Below, piece by piece: positions 11,929 to 24,919 of a DNA stretch of 64,000 nt. The DNA comes from Hyperoplus lanceolatus (Eukaryota; Chordata; Actinopteri; Uranoscopiformes; Ammodytidae). The notes beneath the pieces are model-generated. The model was not told the DNA's origin. It worked only from the letters and a program-made list of their open reading frames with translations, and searched no databases. The DNA lies in NCBI GenBank assembly GCA_026929865.2, contig CM049398.1, forward strand, positions 23,205,001-23,269,000, written 5' to 3'. A program made the translations under genes and the position numbers. The number at the start of each line of letters is the position of its first letter. The first letter of the stretch is position 1.

Positions 11929-12824
11929 GCACAAAAGGCCAAAATGTGCACGGTAGATCACTGAGAGTTCAGCCTTTGAACAACTCCATTCGACATAAAC
12001 CAACATGACCCAAATAAATGTTTCAGTCTCCAAGACATTTTCTCGACGGGCCAGCTGGCTAAATTGCTGTATGGTACCTGCACACAGTGAGCTTCTGCAA
12101 GATTAGATAACCAGGACTGCTCTAAGGCTCAGCAAGGCCCTGGGGAATTGCCAAAGTTGGTGTTGAGTTGTCTGATGAATCCCACACTCGTAGACAACAT
12201 GCACCACGAGCATATATATAAATGTGTCCAGTTGCGTGCACAGACAAACCGGGAGGTCCTGAAGGCTTTCAAAGAGCTTGAATCACCCTTAACCCCATCA
12301 TACCACATCAGTGTGTTATTGTGTGTCATTAGACTGGTCTAGGCCAGGCCAACTAGCCCCAGTTAACAAGGAAACAGCCTTAAGTGAAGCACAAGCCCAC
12401 AGATTTGCACCATCTCCGTAGGGAAGCAAAGAGGGATACGCCAACCCTCTCTCGCCCAGCAGCCATTAAGCAGCAACAAACCCCTCCGAGGCAAATGGTC
12501 TATTTTCTAACACGGCATATGGCCGCTATGTATGATTGTTATTACTTCGGAGAGAAATAAATTATGTTTTATTCCAAATAAACACAACCTTAGTTCATGT
12601 CTAAGAAAGAATGAACCTGGTAGGTGATAAGACGTACTCATGTTAGTAACTATTTACACAAGGTATTTTGCACATTATAAATCTGCATTGTGCAAATGGC
12701 CTGCCAATTTTGTATACCGTAGAGCTTGATTTCTGTAGATAATCAACAACAAACACATCAGCATTGCCAGACAAGCTGTGGCAAAGTGGAAAATCAACAT
12801 TTCACTGCAACATTTCAAATTATG
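11929..12824. other. No gene seen
   Basis: Non-coding sequence without a recognised repeat. Confidence 0.5.
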
Positions 12825-14094
12825 GGGCCGGTTTCACAGATAGATTTATAGATGGATCTACACTGTTAATGCACTCTTAATTATGCACCTACATCAGTCT
12901 AATTACAAGGTGGTCACATTCACAAACTAAAGACTGGCTTGATTTTGGACTAAATAGTTATCCAACGTATCTATATCCATCACCTACTATGAACTTGGAC
13001 CCATATTCCCTTTGTAACTATCAGCGGCATTTGTTGAGTATTAGAACCACACGGCAGAAGAGCAAAATGTTGCATTGGTTTGCTTACATGTTGTGGAGTG
13101 TGTACTAAGAGGAGGCAGAGCAGCCTGTTGGACATACAAGCTATCCAGAGACGGACGCGGTCTACGCGGTCTATGAAGGCTCTAGCGTGTGAAAGCTGAT
13201 TCGAAGGACGAACGAGCGTTGTTAAACGAGACGGTCTCCGCAGGTCTCCGTTTACGAGCATTTCCGGTTTGCGTAACAAGCAGTTACCTTGCGTGACGAC
13301 TCGCCGCTCCTGTGCTGCCAACCCTGATTGCTGCCAACGGAGACAGCCTTGTCAACGGAGGAAAAAAGAAAAAGAAGTTGCCTACCAGACGAAAAGAAAA
13401 AAAAGTACAAGAAAAAAAGAAAGGAAGATAAATGTTAAGAAGATAGAGCAACACGTTGCTGTTTTGTTATTTTTTATTTTATTTTATGCCATCTTTGAAA
13501 AAAAACGCAATGAATCTTGGGATATGTTGGGCCGGGAAGGATCCATCTGTTGCAGCCTTCAAAACCGTGGAACGAAGGCTGCATTTCTCGGCCGCATATG
13601 AAGGAGCCTTGCAAATGGAACAAGCCTTTGCGTCTTCAAATGCAGCCTTTGTAGGCCTTAACCCCTGAATTGAGATTCACCCACAGTATGCATCAGTGAG
13701 GATATTGTCAGTCCATCTTGTTTGCCCAAAGAAGCTACCCTGATCCTGATTGACAGGTTAGCAGAAGTTCTGAGCCCTGCCACAGCGTATCAGCTCCGAC
13801 ACAGGTCTGCACTGCACAGATATAGGGTTTGTTTTTTATTGTTACACAGGTGGTTTCCTAAGGACATTCTATTTAAATGTCCTTGGCATTTTTCTAATCC
13901 TTGAAGAAATGTAAGCATTTTAGGCGGTCTAGGCCTCGTCATGGGTTGCTCGGACAACTTTTTTTTTTTAAATAAGAAAAATAGTCTTTATTTGGCGAGA
14001 TTTCATGACGAAATATTCGTTCTTGAGATAGTAAAGAACTAGAAAGCTTGGTGCCAGGGATTCAAAATAAAGTCTGCCTTTGTGAAACAGACCC
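12825..14094. mobile_element. Possible DNA transposon with GGGCCGGTTTCACA ends
   Basis: The left boundary GGGCCGGTTTCACAGAT is roughly mirrored by CTTTGTGAAACAGACCC at the right (about 13 of 17 positions). Between them lies a mosaic of AT-rich sequence and a GC-richer block (13130-13660). No transposase frame. The boundaries and unity of the element are uncertain. Confidence 0.35.
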
Positions 14095-14626
14095 TGGTCT
14101 CTGGTGTTCAAGTAATATGCTAATGACATAGTTTTGTTTTTTGGTGAAGACATTAGGAGTGGGAAAGATTCCTCACCATAAAACAAACATGTTCTAAATC
14201 ATAGCAACATAGCTGCTTGCTTTACATTTACAGGAAACATTGAACATGTCATCAAGCAGGAGTGGCACCTCTGGGCCAATCACCAACGCTTTGCTTCGGT
14301 CTGTAATGGTAGTGGCCCCACTGCAGGGACCAAACAGTCTGATTTTGAAGATTTTCCTGGAATGCATAGCTGAGAAGAATCCTCCTTATTATCCAGTTTA
14401 GTCAAAATCACATTTCAGCCGATGCAGATTGTGTTTGGATGCACAAGCAAAGAAAACAAACAAATGCGTAGAAGAAGATTACCAGATGTTCTCCGACTTT
14501 ATCACAGAGCACGATCAAAGCAGAGGAGGTGATAATGAACAGCAATGTTTGACTGTTCTGAGCTCGCCAACCTTGACAAAGCAAATTGAAACATGCACAC
14601 TCATTTGGTTTGTGGGTAGTTAAGAT

Positions 14627-14628
<2 letters not shown>

Positions 14629-14672
<44 letters not shown>
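14629..14672. repeat. (CA)n microsatellite
   Basis: Twenty-two CA units. Confidence 0.95.
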
Positions 14673-14674
<2 letters not shown>

Positions 14675-14829
14675 CTCAATGTTCTCAATATTTAGCTTGA
14701 TAATGAGTAAAGAAATTGACAGAATGATCACCTCTCTCAATACAAATTACTCGTAGTCAACAGTATAGAACCAAGCCCCAACCACAGCGATTTTTACCAG
14801 CATCCAATAAGGAAGTGACACACATTGTA

Positions 14830-15265
14830 GTACATTCTGATGGCCACTGGGGGTGGTACCAAGACTGAGCAATTTTTCTTTGACTCACTTGTTAAACAGG
14901 CCGTTTTCACAGTCTTATTAAACCTATTTACTATGTTTAGGTCATATCTCCATGACAACACTGAGGGGGGTGAATTTTTTTCTAGCAGGCTAGTTTTTAT
15001 TCTTTTGGAGGTTAAAATGTATTGGCGCAATCTCTTGAGTGACAGCTCTCTGCCCGTTGTCCCTCACTTCGCCTCAGAGATATTCGTCAGCTCGATGGGC
15101 GTATCTCCCTCCTCCCCACGTGACGTCGATTCCCTTTTTCGGCAAGAGGAGTGAGGCGGAGTAAAAATCTCACAAGATGGCGACGCGCATAAACCAGTAT
15201 TATTGGATGCCGTGTGAATAACTGAGGTCAGCCCGGATGCTACATCCATATTATATACTATCTAT
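14830..15265. repeat. Possible interspersed repeat
   Basis: The segments catgacaacactgagggggg and aagatggcgacgcgcataaa resemble text I associate with a common fish repeat, but there is no second copy in the window and no clear boundary. Confidence 0.3.
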
Positions 15266-16159
15266 GTATAGAACTGGATTCTATACTGACGTGGAAATTC
15301 ACTGCAAGGGCCATTATGGTGCAAATGATTAAAGCAAACATTTGACATTACTGCTAGATGAATGGTTGTGTCAAGCATATGACCTTTCCTTCTGCTTGAT
15401 GTTGATACTGCATCCATCCAAATATACATACTTATAGCTGCGTGAAAGGTCAAAGAGCCAAAGGGTTCAGTCAAACTGCAGGGATACACTCATCAGAAAT
15501 CATGATGACGTGTATTCTCCCAAGGCCACATACAAACACGTCAGTTTAATTTGTGACCACAAAGCACAACATCTACAAATGATCCTCATTTCAGCACAGA
15601 AGAAGTGATGAATGTTTTGTTGAAAAAAGAAGGCTTCACTTAAGGCTGAAAATGTGATAATCATTACAAACTGCAGGCGTAAATTGCGATCAAATGAAAT
15701 ACATGCATGCATTGGCATCTGATGTCAAGTACTAAGAGCCAGTGAGAGTAAAGAATGTAAAAGTATCACTGTGCTTTAACATCAGAAAAGCTGTTTGGGC
15801 TGTGCAGTGGTGTTGGTAACTGGCCTTTTGTACAATCAGCACTATTTCAGCAGTGCAAGAAGGCACAGGCCAAGAACAGAGTGATTGAATGCAGCACTGA
15901 TAGCACCCGATTGCAGCTCGGTTCCATCCATAACCTCCACTCTAACTTTGTTATTGTCCAGCTCTCCATTCCTGCACACTTTACAGCTGGATGGCCTAAT
16001 TGGAGCCAATTCCACATATAATGTGGCAGCCCCAAGGGAGCTCATTATAGACACTATTCTCCAGCCAACCCCCTATCATGGTCCTATATGGTAGTAGTGT
16101 TTCCTTCAGCCTGCAGGCTATTGATCACCTCTATGAGGAGTCAGGAAAGTCATGGTGGC

Positions 16160-16163
<4 letters not shown>
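15266..16163. other. No gene seen
   Basis: Non-coding sequence with no recognised repeat. Confidence 0.5.
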
Positions 16164-16242
<79 letters not shown>

Positions 16243-16246
16243 TGTC
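16164..16246. repeat. (GT)n microsatellite
   Basis: About 38 nearly perfect GT units. Confidence 0.95.
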
Positions 16247-17329
16247 AGTGTTACTATGGGCACAGGACTGAGGAACCTCAGAAATGATTCACATTTTGGG
16301 AAATTAATAACTTTCTTACCAAGAGTAATATTAACTCCTGTTTGCCTGGTCAATTTAGGGCTACAGCCAGCAGCCAATTAACGCAAACGCAGGAAAAAGG
16401 AGCGAAACAGCTCACTATTTGATTGAAACAAAATGTGCCAACCTCTAAGGCTTTATAATAAACACATTACATTTTTTTTTTTAAATCTGAACAAAAAACG
16501 TGAGTAAAATGACAATGTGTGGAAATATTGTTTGGGCTGGCACTTCATTGTGTCTACGATCGCTGTCTTGCAACATTATGAAAATATATGACAAAACTCC
16601 AAGAGCTAAATTCATACAGCAAATTAACAGCTGTTGGAGCTATTCATTTGTACAATTTAAATGTAAAACATTTGTTTAGTTTGGTGGCTTGATGTAAGAT
16701 AATTTGATTATTTAAATGTTTATTTTCTCGTTTGCAAGTTAAAGTTAATTTGAGTTTGTCTATGCTTTTGTTTTGCAATTAGTGGCCAGCTGTGGCGCAC
16801 CAGGTGTCTATATATAGAGGTAGGTGGGCATGGGTAAGACAGGCACTGGGTAGGGTCATGGTTTTTTACCAGCTGTACAAGAGAGACAAAGAAGATGAAG
16901 CGACCAGTTACACGCTGTTGTACGTGTGCTTTGTTTGCTTGTCAAGATCGTAAAATAAACCTTCAAAAACGCAAATTCCCGACTGGACAGTGGACTCTTT
17001 TCCCTACCCTGCGTAAGATTCATCCCCCTAGTGCCTCAATGGCTATTTTTATTACGTTGTTTTGTTTGATTTCTTTATTTTCAAGTTATTGTTTTATGGA
17101 GGACAAATGGCCACTACAACAGCCAAGCACATGACCACGCCGTACTCTTTCCACACCTCAGTTCTCGTACCGATTAAAAAAAATAGATATACCATGTCAA
17201 TTAGAAATTAATTAGGTGGTTCTGTTGGGTGGAATTTAGTGCCTTTGTACTCCTGTTTCTAGTCTTTGTCCTAAGCTTAAATAAACAGCCGCTGGCGTAA
17301 GCCTCTTATTTACCATACATATATGAGTC

Positions 17330-19995
17330 GTATTTTTTTTAATTTTTTTTTAGGATATTATTTGTTTTTGATGGATCAGTGTAGAGTTGAAAGGGGTAGA
17401 GATTGAGGGGAGATGACTTGCAGCAAAGGGCCCGAGCCTGATTCTAATCTGGGCCGCTGCGACAACAAGGATTTAGCCTTATGTTATGCACTCTACCCAA
17501 ACATGAGTTGTATTGTTATTCACATCAATATCTCTCAAGTGCATATACCGCCAAACATGTTAAACTAATCCTTTAACAGCAGCAGTCTGTGTGTGTTAGC
17601 ATTGTAATTGTGCACATGCTGCCATTGGCATTCAGTTAAATGAAATCCTTACTGTACTCTTGTTGGATAAGCACATATATGGTTTTGTAACAAAGGTGTT
17701 TAAGGTTACAACTTGGGATTTGTTATAGGTGTAGCTTATTTACGGTCGTCTCTGTCCTAAATTATTATTTTGTATCACTGGGACATGGTGAGCTGCAGCA
17801 TTTGTCTTCTCGGATGGTTGCACAGCGTCCGTGAAGCTGAAAATCCTTTGCCTATGCATGTGGTGACATCGTTGCCTGTGTTGACTTCCTGTCAGTCAAC
17901 GGCATGCACTTTGTCTCTGCAAAGTCATTCCTCCGTTGAGTCAGTGACACCTCTGTTATGTAGCATCAGCAGACACACAGTCGGCGTGTCAACACTGTTC
18001 TGTCGGTGTCATCTTGCTGTGCCCCCGGGTGCTCATTGAATGCAACCGCACATAGCCGCGTATACAGTCAAAGTAGAAGGACACATAATAATAGTAGGCG
18101 ATAAGCAATGATAGGAAGGCAAGCAAAGAGCATATTATGAAGGCTTTGTTTTAAATGTTAAAGGTGCCTTGTTTCTAAAATGAGCTTGAAACTATGACCA
18201 CTTGCTACTTTCATTAGGCCTGCATTCAGCATCATCACTTATTTGACATTACCCGGTAAATCTTAAAATGTCAGTACTTTTAATGGTGGCATTCAATAAA
18301 TGCTATGAAAGTGGTGCATGTGTGTTTAGCTGTTTGTCATATAGGATTCATGTGCAATGACATGGAATGTTAAGAACTATTTTCCTAGGAAGTACAATCG
18401 GATATGATTGCATCAGTAGTAAAATTAGGAGCACTGAATGATTTCTGACGTGCAGGCAAAAATAATTTGTGGTTGCTATTGCATGTCTATTTAGTTTGCA
18501 GTGTTTACGATGCTACAGCCCAGATGAAATATCTTCTAATAACCAAAGCCATTAAAAGAGTCTCCACCGCAAATTGGCTGTCTCATGTGGGGTGTGTTTT
18601 ACTGGCAGGTTCAGATATAATGACAGCATGTCATAGCGGTTACGTATACCAACACTCCGGCTAATTATGTAATTAAAAATAACACAGGAGATGGACATGA
18701 GCAAACTGGCAGCTGCGTTGAGCTCATAATTGCTATGTGACAAGATCAATCACCTCTACATCATCTGTATAACCTCTATTTAAGGTTTCGCTAAGCATGC
18801 ATTCTATCCATTCAGCACATCCCTGATTTGAATTCACACTTACAGCTACGTTACAAGACTGCACACACTATACATCTTAAACCCATATGGTTTTCTCATG
18901 TGGGTAACGGAGCTCAACTCCATTTGGTGCGATTGGATTGCCTCTCCTACTTGACGCTACTGATTTCCCCGTTTGTCCTTTTTCAGAACGTCATTCTTAA
19001 CGTTTTTAAATCTTAGTTTTCCTTCTGCTCACAAGGACAAGTATTACGTATATCTCATGAATAACATTAAATGTCTTTGATCGTGGTTAAAATGTCCAAA
19101 TTCCTTTAGATGTCCTGTGCATTTGATCTATTGTCCAACATGCAGTGAATTATTTTGTAACAAGCAATCTCCCTGAGGAAAGTCTTCCCTTGTCTCTTCC
19201 TTTTTTCCTCTCCGTTAACACCAATTATTTCCCAGCCTAAACAAGACTCTCGGCTACTCTGTCACTGGATTGGATCAACTCCCCTAGGTTTAATTAGCCA
19301 TGATCAGATTCATAATTATATATATTTTCCCTCCACAAGGGCATATAATTGGGCTACTCCGACGCTGGGGAATCTTTCAGCGGAGAAATCCATGGTCTGA
19401 CCCTCATTAAGGAACTCGGAGCTCAGCAGAGCTAGCGTGTTTGAGAGCGAGAAGGTGCAGTAGATGGTCCAAAGACCTAAACTATAGCGTTCAGGAAGAA
19501 GGTCTTAATTAGCTAATGAATCTGGAAGCTCCCTCTGCCAACCTTTGACCTAATGCGGAGACGCAATAAGCCTGCTCCCAGTGTGAGACATGTCTGCTAC
19601 GTGGTTGAAATCAATGCGCCGTACACCAAAACCGATTTTAATGAGATAAACGCTGTGCTGTCACTTTTATTGTTAGGAACTGTTGAAGTCCATATTAATG
19701 AATCATTCCTGGGGACTCTCCAAAGGTTGTAATGTATTGATTTAGGGTAATTTTTTAGAAAAAAGTCTCTTCTTCATGATTGGTTTTACACGTTATGTTT
19801 GATGGCCCGCGAAGGATCCAACACCATTTTCTATTTTTACAGTTAAGTCAAACCTCTCATGGCAGCGAGAAACATCTAGACATCTAAGCCCTGAATATGT
19901 AAATTCCTTGTTGCCACTGGGCAAATTGCTCTTTAGCTTTGTTTCCAGAAGGCTTTTGTTGAACAAAATAAATAAAAAAGTCATTATTAGCATTA
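17330..19995. other. No gene seen; homeodomain-type motifs between 18550 and 19640
   Basis: Non-coding sequence. The right half contains several TAATTA/TTAATTA core motifs (near 18662, 19290 and 19506) in otherwise non-repetitive sequence, which could mark an enhancer. This is only a motif observation. Confidence 0.35.
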
Positions 19996-20306
19996 TTAAA
20001 GACCTACTTCACCGGTGGGAATATGAAGGTGTATTGGACTCTGAGATCCTATTTAGTATAAATTTGCAAAAAAAATTGAAATTGGTTCATCCTAGCCTGA
20101 AAGGCAGAAAGTGTGTTTTATGGTCTCACTGTCTAACCCTACATTTGTCTTACTATGCCATCACAGTAAGAAAAATGTAGGGTTAGGATTAACAGGACAG
20201 CTGGGCCAAGGGAAGACTGAGGGAAGAAAAACCTCATTCATTATATTATAATAGTGATTTTATAATGATAGAACGCCGGTTCCGTATGGGTGAAGTATTC
20301 CTTTAA
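19996..20306. mobile_element. Miniature inverted-repeat element (TTAAAG..TACTTCACC ends)
   Basis: The left end TTAAAGACCTACTTCACCGG and the right end (read on the minus strand) TTAAAGGAATACTTCACCCA match at most positions. It is 311 bp and non-coding. It also contains an internal hairpin: taaccctacatttgtcttac (about 20135) pairs with gtaagaaaaatgtagggtta (about 20186). Confidence 0.65.
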
Positions 20307-20309
20307 GTC

Positions 20310-21520
20310 CATCCTGCAAATTCAGTTTTGGTTAATGCTGTTTATGAGCAGCATTAATTCTCCGTTATTAATATAGTTACAGAAAGCTTTAAGTAAATAT
20401 TTTGACATGTTATTATGCTTATTTGTTTTTTTGGCTGAGGGCTAAATAATATGGTTACATGTATGCTTGTTCAATTATTCAAGAAGCAAAGTGTAGAAAA
20501 TACAGATGTTTCCGTTCACAGCCAAGAAACTGTCTTTTCACAAGTTTTTTTTAACAGAATTGACAAAAAATATATGACGTGTTAGTTGAGCTGTAGAGGT
20601 GAGGCTGGTTTTGTTACAGAGCCACGGCACATTATGCACTGTGTTCTGAATCCTGTCTATGTGCTAAGAAGCTAAGGTAAGTGGCTGCGTGCTGTAGCTT
20701 TACGTTTTCAGCACAGATACAGGAGTGATATCAGTCGTCTCATAACTCTTTATCAGGAAGCTCAAAAAGTAAATCCCAAACAGTGGAAAGTTTAGGTCAA
20801 ACTAGCAAAAATGCAAATTTGAGATAGCATTTGATGTATTTATATAGGCTACTTCCATTAAGTCCAATCAATACTAATTAGTTTAGTACAGCAGTTACTG
20901 CTATCTTGGACTTATACTTATTATCTGGTTCAGTTTCTAGCAGTATCAAGGAATGAAAGCTGTGAGACAATGACTCTCTCCCTGTGGTATCTCCAAAATG
21001 ACAACCCCTTTGACTCCATTTTGATCTGAACTGACCCACAATGGCAGGTCCGGGTCTCAGCGGCAGTCTTTGCAAATCCTGGCGGAGCTCCTTTATTCTG
21101 CTTAGCCAGCTGTGAGAGGCTGCGCGGCACTCCCAGGTCCAGCATTGGAAATGTGCCCTGGGTGAGCCCAACTATAAATTAGTCAGGATATGTTAAAGAC
21201 AGACGAGGCTAGGCTGTCCCCCATGGTTATCGGCAGAGAGAAGCCAGCCTGAAGGTTGGTGCTCTTAAATCTTTTATCATTGCTGAGGCAGCCTGATCCC
21301 AGTATGGACTGGGGGCCATCTATCAGGGCCAATGCTCATAGCTAATGGGTTATTCAAGTTTTACTGAAAATTAAACAGCCATCCTTATTTAAATCAAGCA
21401 TGAGGAAACAGCACTTGCTGCCACATGCTCTGGGACATTTCCACTGCAAACATCATTAACTGGGATTGGGATAGCTGGTCTTGTGCTTGTCCAAGGTTGC
21501 CATGTTTTGTTTAGGTCTGT
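20310..21520. other. No gene seen
   Basis: Non-coding sequence; open frames around 20878-21171 have no recognisable domain. Confidence 0.5.
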
Positions 21521-22123
21521 TACAGTTTTTCGCTTTGGTGCTTTTCTCACATCACTATTAACATTTGCACAGCAGTTAGTACATTTCTCAAAACAATTAG
21601 TGCAAACTGCAAAACCTAGTGGATAACCTGCAAAAGTACGTCACTTGCTCAAAATGGACAGTCTATTCCTCAAAAGCAAGTATTCATGTCAATGAAACAG
21701 CCAGTGTCATCAAAATGAGAAGTCTTGACATCATCGTTTATGAACAAGATAGTCAAATGGCTTTGTCATGTTTTCATTATGACAGTTTATTCTCTCAGTG
21801 TTTTCCAATGCAAAAAAAGGTCAGAACTCGGTGACACTACCTGAAAATGCTCAAGACAGCACTATACACTACTTGTACAGCCATTTGAAAACTACAGTAA
21901 AGTTACACATTGCTGTAGTTAGGGGAGTAAGTGAGTACAAGACACTGAATACGTATGTTTCACATTTTTACTGTATATGCTCTTTGCAATTCTACAGCAT
22001 TGTGCAAAAGAAAAATTCACTTCAGTCACTTATTTAGAACAAACATAAAAAAACACCCTTTTGGTAGAGCTGTGCACAAATGTGAACAATATAACAGGAC
22101 ATAATTGTTACTGAACATATATA

Positions 22124-23735
22124 CAGTGTCGTGCGAAAGTTTGTGAACCCCTTGAGCCTTTTGGAATTTTATTTATTTTCACCATTATTAACACATTTTT
22201 TTCAATACCAGTATTTTTTATATGAAATAACAGATGTTTGTTTATCAATTCAACATTTTTCTTTTCCAGAAATCAATTGTTAAAAAAGATAAAAGAAATT
22301 ATTTGACAAATGTTGTATGTGCAAAAGTTTGTGAACCCTAAGCTGCATTGCTTAAATCGAGCAAGGTAAACACAATCAGGTGGGCCAAACTGATAGATGA
22401 AATAGACCAATGTAGTGAGAGATCTTTAGGGAAGAAATTGGGCGCCAATAGATAAAACAAAGATAAAACCAGGTCAGTTTAGGCTCACCAAACTGAACCC
22501 ATACAGGTCAGACATGCTCAAAGGGGAAACAATCTCAGAGGATCTCAGGAATAGAGTTTTGATGTTGCACATTTGTCTGGGGACAGCTATACATTCGTGT
22601 ACAAAAAAGTTTGAGCTCCATCGGCCCACCGTGAGGAAAATCATCTACAAATGGAGAGCTTTAAGAGTGACTTAACATCTGCCTAGAAGTGGACTTCCTT
22701 CAAAAATATCTTCAAGCACCACAAGAAAAGGGATTTTTCAGGTAAAAGCCAACCCAAACATTACATCTGGAGATTTGCAGACCATTTGCCATCACCATTC
22801 TTCACTTGGGAGAAGGCTCTGTTGGTGGTAGGCAGAGTTGCGTTTTTGCCCAAACATGGCGGTTTTGGTTATGACCAAACAGATCAATTTTGGACTTATC
22901 TGTCCACAGAATAAGACTTCAGGTATCTCCAGGTGCTCTCTGGCAAAGCTGTGACAAGCAGTTTTGTTCTTTTTTGAGAGCAGAGGCTTCTTCAGCAACC
23001 CTCCCTTGAAAGCCATGTTGACTGAGTTTTCTTCTTATTGTGGAACCATGCACATCTGTCCCAGATGTTGCAAGAGAGGTCTGCAAATCACTAGATGTAA
23101 TGTGTGGGTTGGCTTTTAACTAAAAAAATACTTTTCTTGTGGCGCTTGAAGATATTTTTGATGGAAGTCCACTTCTAGGCAGATGTTCAGTCACTCTTAA
23201 AGCTCTCCATTTGTAGATGATTTGCCTCACGGTGGACCGATGGAGCTCAAACATTTTTTGAATTAATTTATAGCTGTCCCCAGACAAATGTGCAGCATCA
23301 CAACTCTATTCCTGAGATCTTCTGAGATTGTTTACCCTTTTAGCATGTCTGATCTGTATGGGTTCAGTTTGGTGGGCCTAAACTGACCTGGTTTTATCCG
23401 TGTTTTATCTAGTGGCGCCCAATTTCTTCCATAAAGATCTCTCATTACATTGGTCTATTTCATCAATCAATTTGGCCCACCTGATTGTGTTTACCTTGCT
23501 CGATTTAAGCAATGCAGCTCAGGGTTCACAAACTTTTGCACATACAACATTTGTCAAATAATTAGTTTTATCTATTTTAACAATTGATTTCTGGAAAAGA
23601 AAAATGTTGAATTGATAAACAAACATCTGTTATTTCATATAAAAATACTGGTATTGAAAAAAATGAATTAATAATGGTTAACATAAATAAAATTCCAAAA
23701 GGCTCAAGGGGTTCACAAACTTTCGCACAACACTG
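22124..23735 (-). mobile_element. Tc1-like transposon with very long (about 650 bp) inverted arms
   Basis: The ends are CAGTGTCGTGCGAAAGTTTG and its inverted partner, flanked by TA at 22122-22123 and 23736-23737; total 1.6 kb, the usual Tc1 size. Instead of short terminal repeats, the two arms (about 22124-22785 and 23080-23735) are near-identical reverse complements over their whole length. Each includes the DNA-binding half of the transposase gene; only the central 300 bp is single copy. Confidence 0.85.
22792..23330 (-). pseudogene. Broken Tc1-type transposase
   Basis: The minus strand reads, with stops and frame changes, LRNRVVMLHICLG, then HLPRSGLPSKISS (the Tc1 HPRSG-like linker), DLQTSLATSGTDVHGSTIRR, LSQHGFQGRVAEE and the catalytic-domain piece LWTDKSKIDLFGHN. 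These are diagnostic of Tc1 transposase. The C-terminal catalytic part is missing and the frame is closed repeatedly. Confidence 0.75.
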
Positions 23736-24206
23736 TAGGTAAATCATTCTGGCACATCCAGACGTTCCTGTCTGTCTGGCCACATATTTTCATCTACATC
23801 ACAACGGATATTATTCCTTGCAATGCAGCGAGGAAAGTATCTATGATAAAGAAAAGGTATAACATTTGCTTGACAGAATTTGATAACTAGTTCAACAATT
23901 TTGTATGTAATGACTCAAGCAATGAAATGAAGACTATTGGTTTTATTGGGAACGACTATTCAGCATCCATAAGTATAGTTTATTTTGACTGACATGACAT
24001 AAGCCAATGACAATTTTATAAAACAGCAGAGAATTGTATGAAAGAAACTGATACATGTCCAAAACCATTTGCAATTTGTTCATAGGAAGGAGAAGTTGCT
24101 ACTATGATGTGCTCAAATGGCTAAATGTTGCGGAGGTTGAACTAATAGTTATGAGAATTTTCATTCTGATCTGAGAAAAGCACCAAAGCAACTGAGAAAA
24201 ACTGTA

Positions 24207-24865
24207 ATCACACAGTTGACACTCCTTTATACAACATCAATTATTACAAGTATTAATCCACATAATTCTAGTCAGCATGATTGAAGGTAAATGTAAGAAT
24301 AAGGAGTTGATCGTAAACAACATAGCTGTGTTTCTTCCCATAGCCAACAGTGGTAATCATACAGTAGCTGCCCTCCCTGCATTGCTATTATTAGCTTAAC
24401 TCATTGCAGGCAGTTGTTACACAAGGAGAGGATCAAATTTTGGAGAGACTCTCTTCATGGCAGGTGTGAATTGGATTGATGGGACACGTAACACAAAACT
24501 AGCATGACCTTTCCTGTGGCCCAAACATGGAATATGAATGGTAACATATTATGAACAAGGCAGCGAGGCATAAGATCTTTCAATTTGTAGCGGTTAAAGA
24601 GAAGAAAAGCTTCCTCCGACACTAGTCACATGAAGGTAGGCTTTTCTATCTTTTTTCATGCCTCTCTCGTTCACATTTTGATTGCCAGCTCTCTTCAAGA
24701 TTTCAAATGAACATTGTACAGTGCAGTCAGCGGTTCCCTCTTCTCCCACAGTCAGAAAGCTTAAAATGGCTTCTCTGCACCCAAGTCTATAACATACAAG
24801 TTTGTTCTTGAACCTTGTAAAAAAACAGGAAGTATGGAGAGCTGGTTTGGAATAAAGAAGATGCA

Positions 24866-24919
<54 letters not shown>

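Larger units (their letters stand above)
21521..24206. mobile_element. Mariner-like element with TACAGTTTTTC ends, hosting a Tc1 copy
   Basis: The left end TACAGTTTTTCGCTTTGGTG is matched by the inverted right end, read as TTACAGTTTTTCTCAGTTGC then TTTGGTGCTTTTCTCA. Both ends have TA at the tip. The interior is AT-rich and interrupted by the Tc1 element 22124-23735. Segments such as acatcacaacggatattatt near 23800 resemble mariner-family interior sequence, but no intact transposase remains. Confidence 0.65.
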
